Assembly: GCA_020152595.1 (NCBI GenBank)
Contig: JAIGNY010000732.1
Span: 124,001-188,000 of the forward strand
Source of the DNA: Chiridota heheva
Taxonomy: Eukaryota; Echinodermata; Holothuroidea; Apodida; Chiridotidae
Length of the DNA stretch: 64,000 nucleotides
Reading direction: 5' to 3'
The notes under the pieces: generated by a model
Database searches by the model: none
Told to the model about the DNA's origin: nothing
What the model saw: only the letters and a program-made list of their open reading frames with translations
Shown here: one piece after another, positions 61,880 through 64,000 of the stretch
Position numbering within the stretch: the stretch's first letter is position 1
How the letters are laid out: every line of letters starts with the position of its first letter
Made by a program: the position numbers and the translations under genes

Positions 61880-62300
61880 AAATATTTATTGAAACTTGAA
61901 AACTGATGACGGGGGCGACACCTTCGCAAGAAATATATATTGGGAGGGGGTGGTAGTTTTAAGAATGAGAACTCATAATAACAACTTTGGAATAACACTC
62001 GGTTACATTTTCGGTGTCCAAAAACTGAAAAACATAGCATTCGATGAATATATACCTTTCTGCCTCGCCAATAAATATTTAATAGAAACTGTTAGGAGTG
62101 CTTAAGCGAATTTAATCTGCTTCGTGAGAATATCGAATTAATCGTCTTCACTTCGGATGTAAAAGAATCTGTTTTGAAATTGTATTAATCACGGCTCTCT
62201 CTACCTGCCTCTGACGAACGGACTGCGACATGGTTTGTTGTACACTGTAAACCCATTGTGAGATTCATCTTATATTAGTGATCAAATATACTTCCTTGGA
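61880..62300. other. No gene seen
   Basis: Opposing frames at 61846-62105 share low-complexity sequence around a G-rich run; not accepted. Confidence 0.4.
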
Positions 62301-62785
62301 CAGTCCGGGAGAATCCTAGACTTTTGGTCTAATAAGAAAATACACCAAAACTTGGAGCTTCGAATTCATTAAGATCCATGGAGGCCGCCATTTTAATTTG
62401 TAATAACGTTATATCAATGGGATCATTACTAACAGACTAAGAGAACGGTAGTATTTGATGCATGTACGGTATCAGCGATGACTCAGCCAACACATAATCA
62501 TGTGTCAAGAGGGCTGTTTGTTCAAAAGGTCAACGACCTGTCAACAGAAGTCTTGATATCTTATTGCAAAGTCCACGATGAAATTGAAATGTCCGCTGTC
62601 AAATCTAATGAATATTCATTTGATATCGGGTTTTTTCTCTCAAAAATGCGTTCTCATTAAAAAAATCCCCATTGACTTAACGTTATTACTAGTTAAAATG
62701 GCGGCCTCCATGAATCGTGTAATGAATACGAAGTTCCAAGTTTTGGTGTATTTATTATTACACTGAAAGTTCAGGAATTTTTCTC
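62301..62785. mobile_element. Inverted-repeat MITE with CAGTCCGG left end
   Basis: The left arm from CAGTCCGGGAGAATCC includes AATACACCAAAACTTGGAGC, CATGGAGGCCGCCATTTTAA and TAATAACGTTA. The right arm, read as complement, gives AATACACCAAAACTTGGAAC, CATGGAGGCCGCCATTTTAA and TAATAACGTTAAGTCAATGG. The arms are about 100 nt and 85-90% alike. The right terminus is eroded, so the end near 62785 is approximate. Frames at 62478-62766 are artefacts. Confidence 0.8.
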
Positions 62786-63009
62786 ACTATTAAAGAGAAA
62801 CACAAAGTGAACGAAATTTCACATTGTATACATCCTAAATATTTATCAATTGCAGTGAAATACAACCAGCAAACGACTCTCTTTTTCCAAGGTTCAAGAT
62901 GAAGTCCGGTCGATTCCTTGATACTTGAATGTTTCAGCTTATGCAGTTTTGACGTTCAACCACCGTTCTTAAAGGAACATCTCCGTGGATTTTCATTTTC
63001 ATATATAGG

Positions 63010-63028
63010 ATAGAGGACTATGAAAGAA
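63010..63028 (+). repeat. Isolated 19-bp piece of the 48-bp satellite unit
   Basis: ATAGAGGACTATGAAAGAA is identical to the GACTATG variant of the satellite unit, 40 kb from the array and in the same orientation. Confidence 0.6.
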
Positions 63029-63650
63029 ACGATTTGGTGTAAACACCATGTTGGTATCTTTTTCTATTTAGGAGATTGCAGTTCAAAGATATCGCGAGTA
63101 TGTTGAAAAGTGACCTCGCAGTGTAAAGTGTGATGTCACAAGGGCGGATTCAAGACAATTCTTATGTATTTCTGTAAAACAAACTAAAATGTTTTTCTTT
63201 ATACTTAGAGTTTGAGGTTCATAAGCAATTAAGCAAGTCATTCTTATAAAGTGTATGTTATACCCTATCTCAATAAATGAACAAAAAAAATTCCAGTAAT
63301 CAAGGAAAGTGCAATTAATTTTCAAAGAAATGCACACAAATTATCTTAGATTTGCCTTTATGATATGTACGCTGTGAAGTCACTTTCCCCACACTCGCTT
63401 AATCTTTGTAATGCAGTAACTCTTGAACGAAAACAGATTTCAACACGATTTTCACACCAAATTCTAGGGAATATTCCTTTAACATCTTTGTTGTCAAAGG
63501 TGCGAAGCAGGTAATACTTCGCAGCAGTTTATTACTCGCATAAAGTCGAATAAAGTTTAAAGGATAAACTTTATGATCCATCTTGCGGCGTGACCAAAGA
63601 CGACAAAAGCATAATTGTGAACATATTCTTCGATATTTGGTTCCTCTGAG

Positions 63651-63682
63651 CAGGGAGTTATTGTCGAAATAACAACTCCCTG
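63651..63682. repeat. CAGGGAGTT / AACTCCCTG hairpin
   Basis: A 9-bp perfect stem with a 14-nt loop ATTGTCGAAATAAC. It may be the core of a decayed inverted-repeat element. Confidence 0.65.
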
Positions 63683-64000
63683 GTCTGAGGTAGCCTTCAG
63701 TTTAAAAGATACCATAAGTTTGCCTAAATATGGCTGATTTAAGAAAATCAATTCAATATTTACTACTGATTGAAAGATCTTTTCAAATCAAGGATACGTC
63801 ACAAGATTATTTCTGAACTGTTTCGCTTGTTCGTTTAATCAATAGTTGATTTCTAGCCTTATCAACACAGTGCCCATCCGGTAATTTGGGGTTCGAGACT
63901 GTATAGAAGGCTGACGATGCCATAAAGCTTAATGATATATAAATGTAAAGGCGTAATATGACTTAAAGTGGTTTCCCATGCGATATCCGTTACAATTTTC

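Larger units (their letters stand above)
62786..64000. other. No gene seen; small hairpin and satellite-like scrap
   Basis: Contains a 19-bp match to the 48-bp satellite at 63010-63028 and a palindrome at 63651-63682. Minus frames 63083-63337, 63399-63581 and 63557-63751 lack domains. The last 40 bases (TTAAAGTGGTTTCCCATGCG) resemble the outer end of the 60201-60405 element and may start another copy beyond the window. Confidence 0.4.

Overview
This is a stretch of gene-poor, AT-rich eukaryotic nuclear DNA, most likely from a marine invertebrate. I lean towards an echinoderm: two families of non-LTR retrotransposon are present, the palindrome TAGGCCTA recurs, inverted-repeat transposons are frequent, and there is an intron-bearing candidate neuropeptide gene. 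The species cannot be fixed from sequence alone. There are no operons, no bacterial genes, no rRNA and no intact tRNA. Most apparent open frames are chance frames or by-products of tandem repeats.

Layout. 1-1.1 kb: decayed 3' part of an RTE-like LINE, then a hAT-like MITE. 1.7-7.6 kb: AT-rich DNA with small repeats and hairpins. 7.6-10.1 kb: a 45-bp minisatellite that has itself been duplicated as a block of about 1.02 kb. 10.4-11.7 kb: a second MITE remnant and a long-palindrome MITE. 13.37-22.62 kb: a 9.25-kb satellite of about 190 units of 48 bp, the dominant object here. 24.1-27.2 kb, minus strand: three exon-like open stretches with good splice acceptors (an acidic exon, a basic W-containing domain, and a third resembling the GIY-YIG-like tail of retroelement-associated proteins). 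32.7-35.7 kb: an inverted-repeat element interrupted by a 5'-truncated CR1/L2-like LINE with a 663-codon open frame. 38.4-39.1 kb: a GC-rich 38-bp minisatellite. 39.4 kb: a MITE. 41.3-43.6 kb: a tandem duplication split by a 1.28-kb insertion that carries tRNA-like promoter boxes. 44.3-46.9 kb: a palindromic MITE split by a 2.09-kb terminal-inverted-repeat element with a TATC target duplication. 48.5 kb: a LINE 3' scrap. 49.3 and 51.5 kb: long (TA)n tracts. 50.6-50.9 kb, minus strand: the best host gene, a 104-residue secreted prohormone predicted to give one 46-residue amidated peptide. 58.7-62.8 kb: a well-bounded hAT-like MITE and two more inverted-repeat elements.

How the parts relate. 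Several inverted-repeat elements with different interiors share the terminus CAGTCCGG, which suggests one transposase moved them all, and several carry the YY1-like motif AAAATGGCGGC. The window reads as a nest of non-autonomous transposons and expanding minisatellites around a few small exons, not as a cooperating gene cluster.
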